Source of the DNA: Taenia hydatigena | Lineage: Eukaryota; Platyhelminthes; Cestoda; Cyclophyllidea; Taeniidae | Assembly (NCBI GenBank): GCA_036345935.2 | Contig: JADWOT020000002.1 | Span: 12,419,629 to 12,483,628 of the forward strand | Direction of reading: 5' to 3' | Length of the DNA: 64,000 nt | Part shown: piece by piece, positions 12,799 to 21,569 of the stretch | Layout of the letters: every line of letters begins with the position of its first letter | How positions within the stretch are numbered: the first letter of the stretch is position 1 | Made by a program: the position numbers and the translations under genes | The notes under the pieces: model-generated | What the model was told of the DNA's origin: nothing | The model's database searches: none | What the model saw: only the letters and a program-made list of their open reading frames with translations

Positions 12799-12933
12799 AT
12801 GCCTTATCAAAAGTGCTATCCATATGATTGCACAACTATCAACCACATCCACCCCATTTTGAGGCATAAAGTCACTTCTACTTTCACACGTCTTTTGAAT
12901 AAAGAATCAGACAGGATGGGACCCTACCAATGC
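12799..12933 (+). CDS. Possible exon, unidentified
   Basis: From an ATG at 12799 the frame reads MPYQKCYPYDCTTINHIHPI and TRLLNKESDRMGPYQC, ending at a GTAGGA donor at 12934. It lies 85 bases upstream of a better supported exon pair on the same strand and may be part of that gene. There is no independent evidence. Confidence 0.2.
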
Positions 12934-13018
12934 GTAGGAGTAGTCTGCGGTTATATCAAACCATGCACAGTATCCAGACAAATTGGAAAACAGCTACTTT
13001 TGCGTCGCAAGTAAACAG

Positions 13019-13289
13019 TCAAGGCGTCTCACAGCCAGGCGTACACCAGCATCAGCATCGAACAGACGGAAACGTCTAGGCAAGGCAAAGAAATTGAGTA
13101 TCTGCTGGAATCCGGTAAACTTTGTATCAGACGCTCCTGTCGAGTTCTTTTTTCCTCTTCGTGCAAATGAATAATCGTCTGATCTGCATTGTGGCAGATG
13201 CCTCTGTTTCTTTGGCGACCTGCATGCTATTGGCATTAGAGCACCCATCTTTCCTTGACATCGTGTCTACAGAGTCCAGCATATTCCAG
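13019..13289 (+). CDS. Two-exon fragment of a hidden gene, unidentified
   Basis: Exon 13019-13114 (96 nt, phase 1 to phase 1) contains KASHSQAYTSISIEQTETSR and GKEIEYLLES. An 83-nt intron (GTAAAC donor, GGCAG acceptor) leads to exon 13198-13289, which contains ASVSLATCMLLALEHPSF and LDIVSTESSIFQ and ends at a GTGATA donor. The two exons join in frame, with the split codon completing correctly. The Ser/Thr/Gln-rich first half and the helical, hydrophobic second half resemble the inside of a larger protein. No upstream or downstream exon is certain. I do not recognise it. The neighbouring minus-strand ORF (12994-13248) is taken as a shadow. Confidence 0.4.
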
Positions 13290-13339
13290 GTGATAAAGAA
13301 ACGGCTCAGACAAAAACCAGGGACCTAAACAAAAAGAGG

Positions 13340-13930
13340 GAATAGGAGTAAACAAAGAGAAGTAGAACTGCGAAACGCGCCTGGCTGGTAGTCGTGATCG
13401 CACACCCAAGCCTGGGGATGTGACCTAAGCACTTGATTTAATCGATTGTCTCATCATTTGAAAGTCAGCTGCCTGGCCACTACTGGCACGCTGCAAGTGC
13501 AAAGCATGCAGACAGAGAGGTAAATGCTGTCCTCATAGACGGAGCACTCACTCAGCGTCTGGTTGCGTCACAATTTTGCCCATCTGCATGTTGATGTTGA
13601 TGGTGACAGCGCGCACCATCATCACCACTTATAACCCATTAATAGAAGCCCTTCCCCCATCTATACCAGCATTCATTCATTTGTCCACTTCCTCGCAACT
13701 TTTTTTCACCGAAATTGAGTTGTTTAACAAATTGTATAATTTTTAACGTAAATAATTGCTTTTTTCTTATGGTGATGATGTTTCACCTCACGACTTCCGC
13801 ATTTCGTCTCACCGTCACGCATATGTGACACGCAGGTAATGCCAGTTTACCACTTCCCTTACTACTTTCATTTTTTATTTTGAACACATAGTTATGCATG
13901 TATACACGCTCTAATGCCTTTAATTAATCA
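13340..13930. other. Unassigned intergenic stretch
   Basis: Nothing recognised. Purine-rich at its start, pyrimidine-rich toward 13.7 kb. Confidence 0.35.
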
Positions 13931-13941
13931 TTGCTTGTAAA

Positions 13942-14151
13942 ATGCCTTGTTGTTGTCTATTTATCCTCTTGGTATTGCTTGCAATAACTTGGGTGTCATG
14001 TTGTAGCCAGGTTCGTCGCAGCACAGTCAACCCTTCCCAAAGGCACTCAAACCGACTTGCTTTTTTTCTTCTGTCAATTTTTACAAAGGTCTACGACTTC
14101 AGACTCAACCCATTTACCCATTTGTCAAGCATAATGGTCACTGAGCAGTAA
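13942..14151 (+). CDS. Short ORF beginning with a signal-peptide-like sequence
   Basis: The ATG at 13942 opens MPCCCLFILLVLLAITWVSC, a strongly hydrophobic N-terminus of signal-peptide length, followed by a polar tail to a stop at 14149-14151. A GTTCGT after the CSQ codons is a poor donor, so this could be a complete 69-residue peptide or a signal exon. The surrounding T-rich composition can generate such sequences by chance. Confidence 0.2.
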   Translation: MPCCCLFILLVLLAITWVSCCSQVRRSTVNPSQRHSNRLAFFLLSIFTKVYDFRLNPFTHLSSIMVTEQ

Positions 14152-14970
14152 TGCAGCATTTAAACTATTCACTTCTTCCCTCCAACATGCTCGAAAACAG
14201 TTGACGTCAGAGTGATGAGGATGACTTGCAATGGTGAATGCCCACCCACCTAGGCCGAACATGCGACCAATTATGCATGTACATTAAATCATGGTGGCAC
14301 ATGCCTTGAAGTAGAATTCCTCCCCATTCATAAGTCTCTCACTTTTTCCCACCCAGCACACTTACCTTGGCTTCCTCATTAATCATAATAATAAAGGCAA
14401 TGCACGGGACATGTTGATACTAACAGTGGGGTTGCCGTAAACTCAGTCATTTCCCTATCTTACCATCGCACACGCAAACATTTTGGTGGTATTGTAAAAA
14501 AAACTCCTGTCCTTTCGCTGTAACTGCCTCAGGTTTTCGTGGGAATGTTATCTCCTACTATTCTTTAATTTGACGCTAAATAAACTCATTACCCAATCTG
14601 ATTCGACGAGGAGTAGTGATAATGGCATAACCACTCTCAAAAGCTATCACTGTGCCTACACAATTAAAGAAGAGTATTCATGCTTGAGCACAGTTATGTG
14701 AGGCCAAGTTTTTAAGGCGATGCTACGCTCTTGCAATGGAGAAGCATAATTTTGTTAGGGAAACAGGCTATCACGCCAACAATGCGGCGACGAAGAGAAC
14801 ATTTTCAGATCAAGTTATAAATATATACATATATGCGCACATCTTCTCCCAAATTAACTTTCAAGATTTATGAGGATCGCAAAATCAAATGGAACTTGTC
14901 TCACCCTGTTAATCTGATCTTATAAAGTGCTAAGGTTATCAACCCCATGCCCTTTCCTACTCCTCCACAG

Positions 14971-15129
14971 AATCATTTACGCATTTCTCTTCTAACCAAC
15001 TCAAAAGCCATGAGCCGATCTAGCCCAGTGATGTTTGTGCTAGGAACGTTGCCCATCACAGCAGCCAATGCGCAGACATTCAAGGAGGTCGCTGCACGTA
15101 AACACAAAGTGCTACTTACACAATGTTAA
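14971..15129 (+). CDS. Possible terminal exon, unidentified
   Basis: An excellent acceptor (a run of about 20 pyrimidine-rich bases then CACAG) ends at 14970. The following frame reads NHLRISLLTNSKAMSRSSPV, MFVLGTLPITAANAQTFKE and a basic end to TAA at 15127. It looks like a real exon by acceptor and composition, but no upstream exon was found and no in-phase donor leads onward. Confidence 0.3.
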   Translation, partial: NHLRISLLTNSKAMSRSSPVMFVLGTLPITAANAQTFKEVAARKHKVLLTQC

Positions 15130-15180
15130 TAGACGTGCAAGGTAAATGCTACTCAATTATTTGTTATTGAGGCATTCCAG

Positions 15181-15413
15181 TTTTACACGCGCCTAGACAA
15201 AATTGCTATCTGCGCTGCCTCTAATTGGCCAAAAATGCTGGTGCTCCTTGGTACTGCCTCCGAAAAGAAGGATCATGTTTCTGTAGTAGTATCTCGTGCC
15301 CGTTTTTATAGCGTCACCATTCATTGTGCATATCTCAACCCAAATCGACTCGTGATCACTAAACTTCATGCTCAAGCATCCTGCGATTCGCATGCGTTCT
15401 CGACCGAACATCG
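15181..15413 (+). CDS. Exon-like block ending at the inverted-repeat border
   Basis: After an AG acceptor at 15179-15180, one frame is open to a GTAGGT donor at 15414, with YTRLDKIAICAASNWPKMLV and TASEKKDHVSVVVSRARF. The donor is kept in the other repeat arm (GTGAGT at the mirror position near 21.52 kb). Its last two bases join in phase to an open block at 15.79-15.90 kb. Against this, the minus strand is also open over 15193-15411 with an ATG and plausible protein (MFGRERMRIAGCLSMKFSDH). Only one strand can be right, and I cannot decide. The family is not recognised. Confidence 0.3.
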
Positions 15414-16262
15414 GTAGGTACGCTGTAAGCCTTCCCGCTAAAGTAGGCAGGATTAACTCTTCGTAGCAACTCCTTTACAAATCACCTGCCACGAATCAGT
15501 GCGGGTGGCTTAGCATGACCCCTTTTCTAGCATGTGATACCACTGTTTATTTGAACCAGATCGCTGACTCTGCAGCGAGTCATATGCCTCCACACCTTAT
15601 TGAGAGATCGCTTCTTCATTTCTTCTATACAAGCGTTTAAAGCGTAGGCGCTATTTTCTCCACTAGCGTGTTTAACGATTCCTAGTTATTGTTGCGGCGA
15701 AGTAATAAAAAATGATCTATATACGATTAACGACCAAATTAACAACCTTAAACATTAAAAAAATCAATTCCACGAGCCGTTTTGAGATCTTTGCCCAAGC
15801 TGCAGAACGAATGTGAGAAAAGCATCTGTTTTACTTTTGGCATTGATTGGTATCTCGCAATTCTTTTAAGGCGTGAGTTTCGCTGGATTAATTTTCAGGT
15901 AATTGAAAACAGTAACTACATCATCACTGGTCGATTTGTTTGCCCCCAAGCACACAGTAGGCGGTCTCATTCGATACAACGTCTCCCTTATTCACAACTC
16001 TTAAATTGAACAGAACGATTAGCCTAGAGTGATGTAGCAAATTTTTCTTTTTACCTTTGATCAGCCACTACACAGATGTATTTGAATTATTATTTCGTGT
16101 GGCACAGTGAGACACTACAGCAAAGTATTCGAGAAACAAAGAGAAAAAAACGGCTCTAAATAATTCGGCAAAAGATGGAAGATATCGCGTTCCATTATTT
16201 CTACATGATCATTTTCTTTGTCTATGATCTGGTTTGTTTTGTGCTAACTCTTTGAGTTTCAC

Positions 16263-16418
16263 CAAGTTTGGTAAGATTTCTTTGCGTTGGCTTTTGCATT
16301 TGCAGGTAGGGAGGGAAAGAGATGATGGTACATTGTTTTTAGGGCTGTACGCCAAAAAGGGAGTGTAGCAATGGATCACAATGTAGCCATCTACAGCATA
16401 TGCGAGCACATCGAACGT
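16263..16418 (-). CDS. 52-codon exon, conserved in both repeat arms (left copy)
   Basis: The exon runs phase 0 to phase 0 from a strong acceptor (pyrimidine-rich, TGCAG) to a GTGAAA donor. It reads TFDVLAYAVDGYIVIHCYT, PFLAYSPKN and SQRKEILPNL. Its mirror copy at 20503-20657 keeps the acceptor, the donor (GTAAAA) and most residues, with several synonymous changes (Lys, Leu and Pro codons near the end). The opposite frame has stops, which favours this strand. The strand-like DVLAYAVDGYIVIH is reminiscent of a beta-propeller (WD) strand, but that is only a suggestion. It points out of the repeat, opposite to the antigen exons. Confidence 0.45.
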
Positions 16419-16763
16419 CTGCATTGTAGGAAAAAGCTTGGCTAGACGCAGTGATGGAGCGGCAACCGCAGTTACGTTACTCTAACATTCACAGCGACCC
16501 CTAAAATAAGGAAAGGTTCCTCTCAAATGCACAAAGCTTTTGAGACACTCTTAACCGACAGCAAACTTTGAAATAGCATTACAACAAACCTATTATTTCA
16601 CTACACGAACCCGCCTTATTGCTTACAAGTGCTCGCATCTAGTAGCCTTCATTGCGCAAATGTATGTAAGTCAAGAATGGAACGCCTGATGGGCTGTTGT
16701 GAAAGCATAGAACTCTTACAAATGCGTCTGGTGCTGTGGTTTCAAGCTATTTCTGGATTGAGG

Positions 16764-16831
16764 ATGTCTTTTTCATTCCATCTTGTTTTGCTGGTCACCT
16801 GTGCCTTGGTCAAAGGACACAGAAGACAGTG
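16764..16831 (+). pseudogene. Diverged signal-peptide exon (antigen type), 68 nt
   Basis: An ATG at 16764 gives MSFSFHLVLLVTCALVKGH before a GTAAGA donor at 16832. Length, hydrophobic core and the exon-end bases GAAGACAGTG match the other antigen-type first exons in this window, but it is 68 rather than 70 nt, so it would feed a wrong frame into a standard FnIII exon. The mirror copy lies at 20138-20205. It is probably a relic unless it has its own partner exon. Confidence 0.5.
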
Positions 16832-17214
16832 GTAAGATGTCTTCTAGAGTGTTACTCTGACCACCCCATAGGACGATGTATTTAGCAAGCGTTAGTGCTT
16901 TTGAAATATACTTTAGGCGGCGTAATGCAAAGGAAAGATGCAGGCGTCACCGCATTGTGATCTGTCGTAATGGGATTAAAAGCGATTTCTGGGGCTGAGA
17001 ATGCAATCACTGGTTGGTAGTTCTCTCGCATTGTCTTCAATTAAATGGAATTTTCGCCCACCATTACTACATCCAACCATCTCGAAATTAAATGTACTCA
17101 TGCTTGAAAGCGCAGCAATTAATAAAGTTTATCGCGACCCAGGTCATCCTAGTGAATTTGAGCCTCGCGTTTGGAAAACTCACATTTTGAAAGCGATCTC
17201 AACTGCTTGTTGGT

Positions 17215-17436
17215 TCATTTGTCATAAGCCATCTCGTTGAAATAGATACAAATTGATGGTGGCGTTAATGCAGACATAAGTTGTCTGGCACGATGCGGAG
17301 AGCGTGGGAGGCTTAATTTGACCTGCTTTCCAGAATGTGATGTTGATGCGTTCGTAGTCACAAGCACTGGCTTTCTAGTGGGTGGTGCTTTAATTTTTCG
17401 CAGGCAAAACCAACCTATGAGGAAGCATGATAACAA
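17215..17436 (-). CDS. 73-codon ORF in the near-identical tract (left copy)
   Basis: From an ATG at 17436 this reads MLSCFLIGWFCLRKIKAPPT, then RKPVLVTTNASTSHSGKQVK and PSICIYFNEMAYDK before TAA. A TCATAG acceptor lies just inside the ORF, so the coding part may be an exon beginning at GWFCLRK. The plus-strand mirror at 19580-19801 differs at only three residues (A/V, M/V, P/L). It runs in the same orientation as the exon at 16263-16418 and could precede it in the same gene. Function unknown; the protein is basic, Ser/Thr/Pro-rich in the middle. Confidence 0.45.
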   Translation of the reverse strand: MLSCFLIGWFCLRKIKAPPTRKPVLVTTNASTSHSGKQVKLSLPRSPHRARQLMSALTPPSICIYFNEMAYDK

Positions 17437-17608
17437 ATGTGAGCATTGGAGTTGGAATAGCCCACACGCATCAGCGCCAGACAGCTTTACAGTGTAAATG
17501 AAGAAGCCGCCCTACAGGTCAAGATCAACGTACCTGATAGGCCGATATAAGCGCAAATCATTCCTATAAATATGTTGAGTTGTGAAGGTGAGTACTTTTG
17601 GGGCAGAA

Positions 17609-17677
17609 ATGGCGCTTTACCTCTGCCTCATCGTGTTGGCTGTCCCTCTTTGGCTAAAGGACCCACGTAATATCGTG
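17609..17677 (+). pseudogene. Signal-peptide exon of an EG95/45W-type antigen, frameshifted
   Basis: The ATG at 17609 gives MALYLCLIVLAV, then the frame departs from the intact mirror copy because one base is missing in the GTCCCTC run (about 17641-17646). The exon is 69 nt instead of 70, so the GTAAGA donor at 17678 falls in phase 0, while the FnIII exon downstream at 18630 needs phase 1. Together these are the first and second exons of one copy, both broken. Known family members are secreted or membrane-anchored antigens of the infective oncosphere. Confidence 0.7.
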
Positions 17678-17854
17678 GTAAGATGCCATTTGACAATCGT
17701 CTTTGATTAGCACACACGAAGATGCATTTGACAAATATTGACGTCTATTACGTCGGAGAATTTCCTTTATAGGTCTTCTGCTTTATTTTATGCTGCGGTA
17801 TAGGAATTCCGGTTCTATCGCATTTTCAAATTTCTAATCCAACATTCTTCAAGG

Positions 17855-18970
17855 TTCAAAGGTTTGAAAGAAAACACTACTGCGGCAGGCTTTCCGTTAG
17901 ATCTCTTTCCTGAAACCAATTACAGTTTAATCCAGACATGCGGAATTTAATAGCTCTATCACGCTGTCAGCCGTTGCAAAATGGAACGAAATTGCCTTTG
18001 TAAAAGTGCAATTATTTGATGAATTATGAAATGGATTTTTAAATGGTAAAAGGCAGCTAATTAGGATTCCGCTCGACAAATTCTCGAGAGTGCCGAAAGT
18101 CAGACCCACCACCACCAAAATCACTTTCATGTGAAGACTATCGCGTGCAATTTCGAGTGTCGCGCTGTATATCATCGCATAACAGTAAAGTGCGTCGACA
18201 AAGAAGGCGACATCGAATGTGTCATGTCTTTAAGGAAAAATCAGTTTTTCGTATGGGCATAAGGGCCATCGGAAAACATTTGCAACAAATGCGATTATGA
18301 GACAAGTGTTATTTAACAGCACTGTCAAATCATTGATAGTCCCTCCAAATTTGGAGAAATTCTGTTGGAAATCGCATCAAAGCAAGGATTAAGTATTGTT
18401 AAATCGGTTCTGTGTGAGACATTGGAGCATATTATGCACATGCAACCATAAAAACAACTGGACGTAAAAGGTGCCTTAACTGAAGTCGTGCCAGTTTTTG
18501 GCTGCTCTACTTTCTGGACCAAGGAGTGGAAACACTTGAGGTAACACGGTTTTTTGCATTCCCTTGACTAAATGGTAAAGATGATGCAGTCCGAGCATAT
18601 TTAAATAACAATGTTTTTGCCTTCACTAGAAGTGGTGATGACTGAAGCCAACGAAACAGAAGTGACACTGCATTGCGTCACTTTAATTGGAGCCGCGTGG
18701 GTCCCCAGACCTATTAATTTAGTTGGGACACCCAGGCCCTGGCCAACCTTCATGCAGACCAAATCAGACTGTATGCAAAGCCGGTTGATCCTTCCAACAG
18801 TCTAATTCATAAAATTAAGGGTTTCTCATTTGCAGCAATCACTCTCAACATTTCGGACCCTAACAAATCATACGTTATAATTTTTGAGGGATTTAAGGAA
18901 AAAACCAGGGCTTTGTACTGCGTCAAAACTGTTCAAACAATACCCGCCCGTAATTTGGTGCCTAAAGCAC
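17855..18970 (+). repeat. Segmental duplicate of 26490-27725 (inverted)
   Basis: This block, from the ACTACTGCGGCAGGCTTT landmark through the FnIII exon, matches the reverse complement of 27725-26490 with scattered substitutions and indels. Homology stops just after the FnIII donor on both sides. It fills the spacer of the inverted repeat, so the spacer itself is a duplicated antigen-gene segment. Confidence 0.85.
18630..18949 (+). pseudogene. Broken FnIII exon of an EG95/45W-type antigen
   Basis: The TAG acceptor at 18627-18629 and the start of the exon (VVMTEANETEVTL) are kept. A 1-base deletion at about 18670 shifts the frame, and in the restored frame a TAA sits at 18715-18717 where the intact copy has CAA. 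The exon is 320 nt against 321 in the intact copy at 26516-26836, and its donor is GTAATT. Two independent lesions make it a pseudogene. It lies ~950 bases downstream of the frameshifted signal exon at 17609 on the same strand, the expected gene order. Confidence 0.8.
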
Positions 18971-19335
18971 CTCTATTCATCATAATTTTACGGCGATGTC
19001 ATAGAAATTGACTAGAAACACTCGATTATCTCCAGCAACTTTTAATCATCCATTGCGTATTTTATACCTACTATGCATCTACCCACTTTCGAAGGTGTTA
19101 TGTGCACGAAGCTCCCTAGCAAATACAAGTAGGCATTAGCGGAAATTAATGCGATTATTCAAAACGTGGAGAGTTTGGGGTTAGAATTTGGAAAATGCAA
19201 AAAAATGAAATCTCAATACTGAAGCATAAAATAAAGAAGACTTATAAGCGGATTCTCCGACGCAATAGACGTTAATATTTGTCAAATGCATCTTCGTGTG
19301 TGCTAATCAAAGACAATTGTCAACTGGCATCTTAC

Positions 19336-19405
19336 CACGATATTGTGTGGGTTCTTTAGCCAAAGAGGAGGCAGCCAACACGATAAGGCAGAGGTAAAGC
19401 GCCAT
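19336..19405 (-). CDS. Intact signal-peptide exon of an EG95/45W-type antigen
   Basis: This 70-nt exon has ATG at 19405, a GTAAG donor at 19335-19331 and phase 1. It encodes MALYLCLIVLAASSLAKEPT followed by QYR, a textbook signal peptide with a likely cleavage after SSLA. It is the only first exon in the window with start, frame and donor all intact. On this strand, however, no FnIII exon lies downstream: the next sequence is the spacer, whose FnIII exon is on the other strand. It is therefore an orphan unless spliced to distant exons leftward. Confidence 0.7.
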
Positions 19406-19579
19406 CTCTGCCCTAAATGTCCTCGCGTTTACAGCTCATGACATATTTATAAGAATGGTCTGCGTTTATATCGGCCTATCAGGTACGTTGATCTTGACCT
19501 GTAGGGCGGCTTCTTCATTTACACTGTAAAGCTGTCTGGCGCTGATGCGTGTGGGCTATTCCAACTCCAATGCTCACAT

Positions 19580-19801
19580 TTGTTATCATGCTTCCTCATA
19601 GGTTGGTTTTGCCTGCGAAAAATTAAAGCACCACCCACTAGAAAGCCAGTGCTTGTGACTACGAACGCATCAACATCACATTCTGGAAAGCAGGTCAAAT
19701 TAAGCCTCCCACGCTCTCCGCATCGTGTCAGGCAACTTGTGTCTGCGTTAACGCTACCATCAATTTGTATCTATTTCAACGAGATGGCTTATGACAAATA
19801 A
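19580..19801 (+). CDS. 73-codon ORF in the near-identical tract (right copy)
   Basis: Mirror of 17215-17436, with three residue differences in 73. It reads MLSCFLIGWFCLRKIKAPPT and ends SICIYFNEMAYDK. A TCATAG acceptor precedes GWFCLRK. A candidate exon upstream of 20503-20657 on the same strand. The near absence of any change, synonymous or not, points to recent sequence exchange between arms rather than selection on protein alone. Function unknown. Confidence 0.45.
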   Translation: MLSCFLIGWFCLRKIKAPPTRKPVLVTTNASTSHSGKQVKLSLPRSPHRVRQLVSALTLPSICIYFNEMAYDK

Positions 19802-20137
19802 ACTGGCATGCAGCTTAGATCACTTCCAAAATGTAGATTTTCCAAACACAAGGCTCAAATTCGCTAGGATGGCTTAGGTAGCTATAAACTTTATTAATTG
19901 CTGCGCTTTCAAGCATGAGTACATTTAATTTCGAAATGGTTGGATGTGGTAAAGGTGGCCAAAATACCATTTAATTATGAACAATGCGGGAGGACTCTCA
20001 GTAAATGCATTCTCAGCCCCAGTATCCCATTCCGATAGATGACAATGCGTAGATTCCTGCATCGTCTCTTTGTATTACGCTTGTTAAACACATCTTCCTA
20101 CAAAGTGGTCAGAGGAAAACGTTGGAAGGCACCTTGC

Positions 20138-20205
20138 CACTGTCTTCTGTGTCCTATGGTCAAAGCGCAGGTAGCCAGCAAAATAAGCTAGGATGGAAGA
20201 GCCAT
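20138..20205 (-). pseudogene. Broken signal-peptide exon (mirror of 16764-16831)
   Basis: The ATG at 20205 is followed within five codons by a TAG, and the donor has become GCAAGG. Length (68 nt) and the exon end match the left-arm copy. The hydrophobic core (LILLATCALT) is still visible after the stop. Confidence 0.6.
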
Positions 20206-20502
20206 TCTCAACCTAGAAATACCTCGAAACCACAGCACCCGACGCATTTGTAAGAGCCCTATGCTTTCACAATAGCACATCAGGCGTGTGAACTAGTAAG
20301 CACTAAGAAGGGGTCGCGTAGTGAAATAATAAGTTAGTTGTCATGCTAATTCAAAGTTTGCTATCGTTTAAGAATGTCTCGAAATCTTTGTACATTTGAG
20401 AGAATCCTTTTCTTTTTAAGAGGTCGTTGTGGATGAAGGAGTAACGCAACTGCGGTTGCCGCTCCTTCACTGCGTCTAACCAAGCTTTCCCCTACTTTGC
20501 AG

Positions 20503-20657
20503 ACGTTGGATGTGCTCGCATATGCTATAGGTGGTCACATTGTGATACGTCGCTGCACTCTCTTTTTGGCGCACAACCGTAAAGGCAGTGCACCATCATT
20601 TCTTCCCTCTCTACCCACAAAGATATAAGTCATCGCAAGGGAATCCTACCGAACTTG
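20503..20657 (+). pseudogene. Mirror copy of the 52-codon exon, 1-nt deletion
   Basis: Acceptor (CCTACTTTGCAG) and donor (GTAAAA) are preserved. The frame reads TLDVLAYAIGGHIVIRR but loses one base in the TTTCTTCCC run, making it 155 nt instead of 156. Synonymous changes relative to the left copy (for example AAA/AAG, TTA/CTA, CCA/CCG) suggest it was once under protein constraint. Same gene as 16263-16418. Confidence 0.4.
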
Positions 20658-21569
20658 GTAAAATTTGAACAGTTGGCACAACGCAAACAAGACCATGGAT
20701 AAAAAGATCGTGCAGAAATAATGGAATGCGAGATCCTCCATCTTGTGCCGACTTAGTTAGAACCGTCTTCTTTTATTCGTTTCTCGGGTACTTTGCTGCA
20801 GTGTCCCACTGTGCCACACGGAACAAGAATTCAAATACATCTGTGCAGTGGCTGATTAAATGTAAGAAGAAATATTTGCTACACCACCCTAGGCAAATCA
20901 TTCTGCTCAATTTAAGGGTTGTGTATATGGTAGACGATAGGTTGACTGAGATCCCCTACTGTATACTTGAGAGCAAACAAATTGGCCAGTGATGATGCAG
21001 TTACTGTTTCCAGTTATCTGAAAATTATTTCAGCGAACCACACGCCTTAGGAGAATTGCAAGATAAGAATAAATGCCAAAAGCAAAACAGATGCTTTTCT
21101 CGCATTCGTTCTGTAGCTTAGTCAAAAATCTCGAAACGGCCCGTGGAACTATTTTTGTTGATGTTTAATATTAGTACTTTGCCCGCTAACCCCCTATAGA
21201 TCATTTTAATGATTTTGTCGCAACAAAATTAGAGATCGCTAGGCTGGGTAGTAGAGGAAATAGCGTTTACGTTTTAAACGCTTGCATAATAGAAATGAAG
21301 AAGCGATCTCTCAATAAGATGTGGAGGCATATGACTCGCTGCGATATCAGCGTGTGTATTTCCATGCTTGAACGATCTGGTTCAAAGAAACAGTGGTATC
21401 ACATGCTGGATAAGGGGTAATGCTAAGCCACCCACACTGATTCGTGGCAGATGGTATGCGAAGGCGTTTTTGCGAACGTTTATATAAGTCTACTTTAGCT
21501 GGAAGACTTATAGTAAACTCACCGATGTTCAGTCGAGAATGCATGCGAATTGCGGGATGCTTGTACATC

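Larger units (their letters stand above)
15372..17865 (+). repeat. Left arm of a large imperfect inverted repeat
   Basis: This ~2.5-kb arm matches the reverse complement of 19150-21560 along its length. Shared landmarks are the GAACATCG donor end near 15.41, the 15.78-15.93 block, the 16.26-16.42 exon, two signal-peptide exons and the 17.2-17.55 ORF. By eye most of the arm is roughly 80-90% identical with small indels, while 17225-17545 is almost identical. The repeat has no terminal sequence suggesting a transposon. It looks like an inverted segmental duplication with a ~1.3-kb spacer. Confidence 0.9.
19150..21560 (-). repeat. Right arm of the large imperfect inverted repeat
   Basis: Reverse complement of 15372-17865. 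Homology ends near 21560, where the left arm continues as AAACTTCATGCTCAAGCATCC and the right arm differs. It includes its own copies of every exon-like block in the left arm, with different lesions in each. Confidence 0.9.

Noticed and set aside
15785..15900. Coding exon at 15.79-15.90 kb
   Set aside because: Both strands give plausible open frames with splice-like ends (LPKLQNECEKSICF on plus, ETHALKELRDTNQCQK then a stop on minus), and each has a stop in one repeat arm. The strand cannot be decided, so it is not listed as a CDS.
17927..18522. Minus-strand ORFs in the spacer (17927-18175, 18325-18522) and their mirrors near 27 kb
   Set aside because: They are intronic sequence of the duplicated antigen segment, with frames not conserved between the copies.
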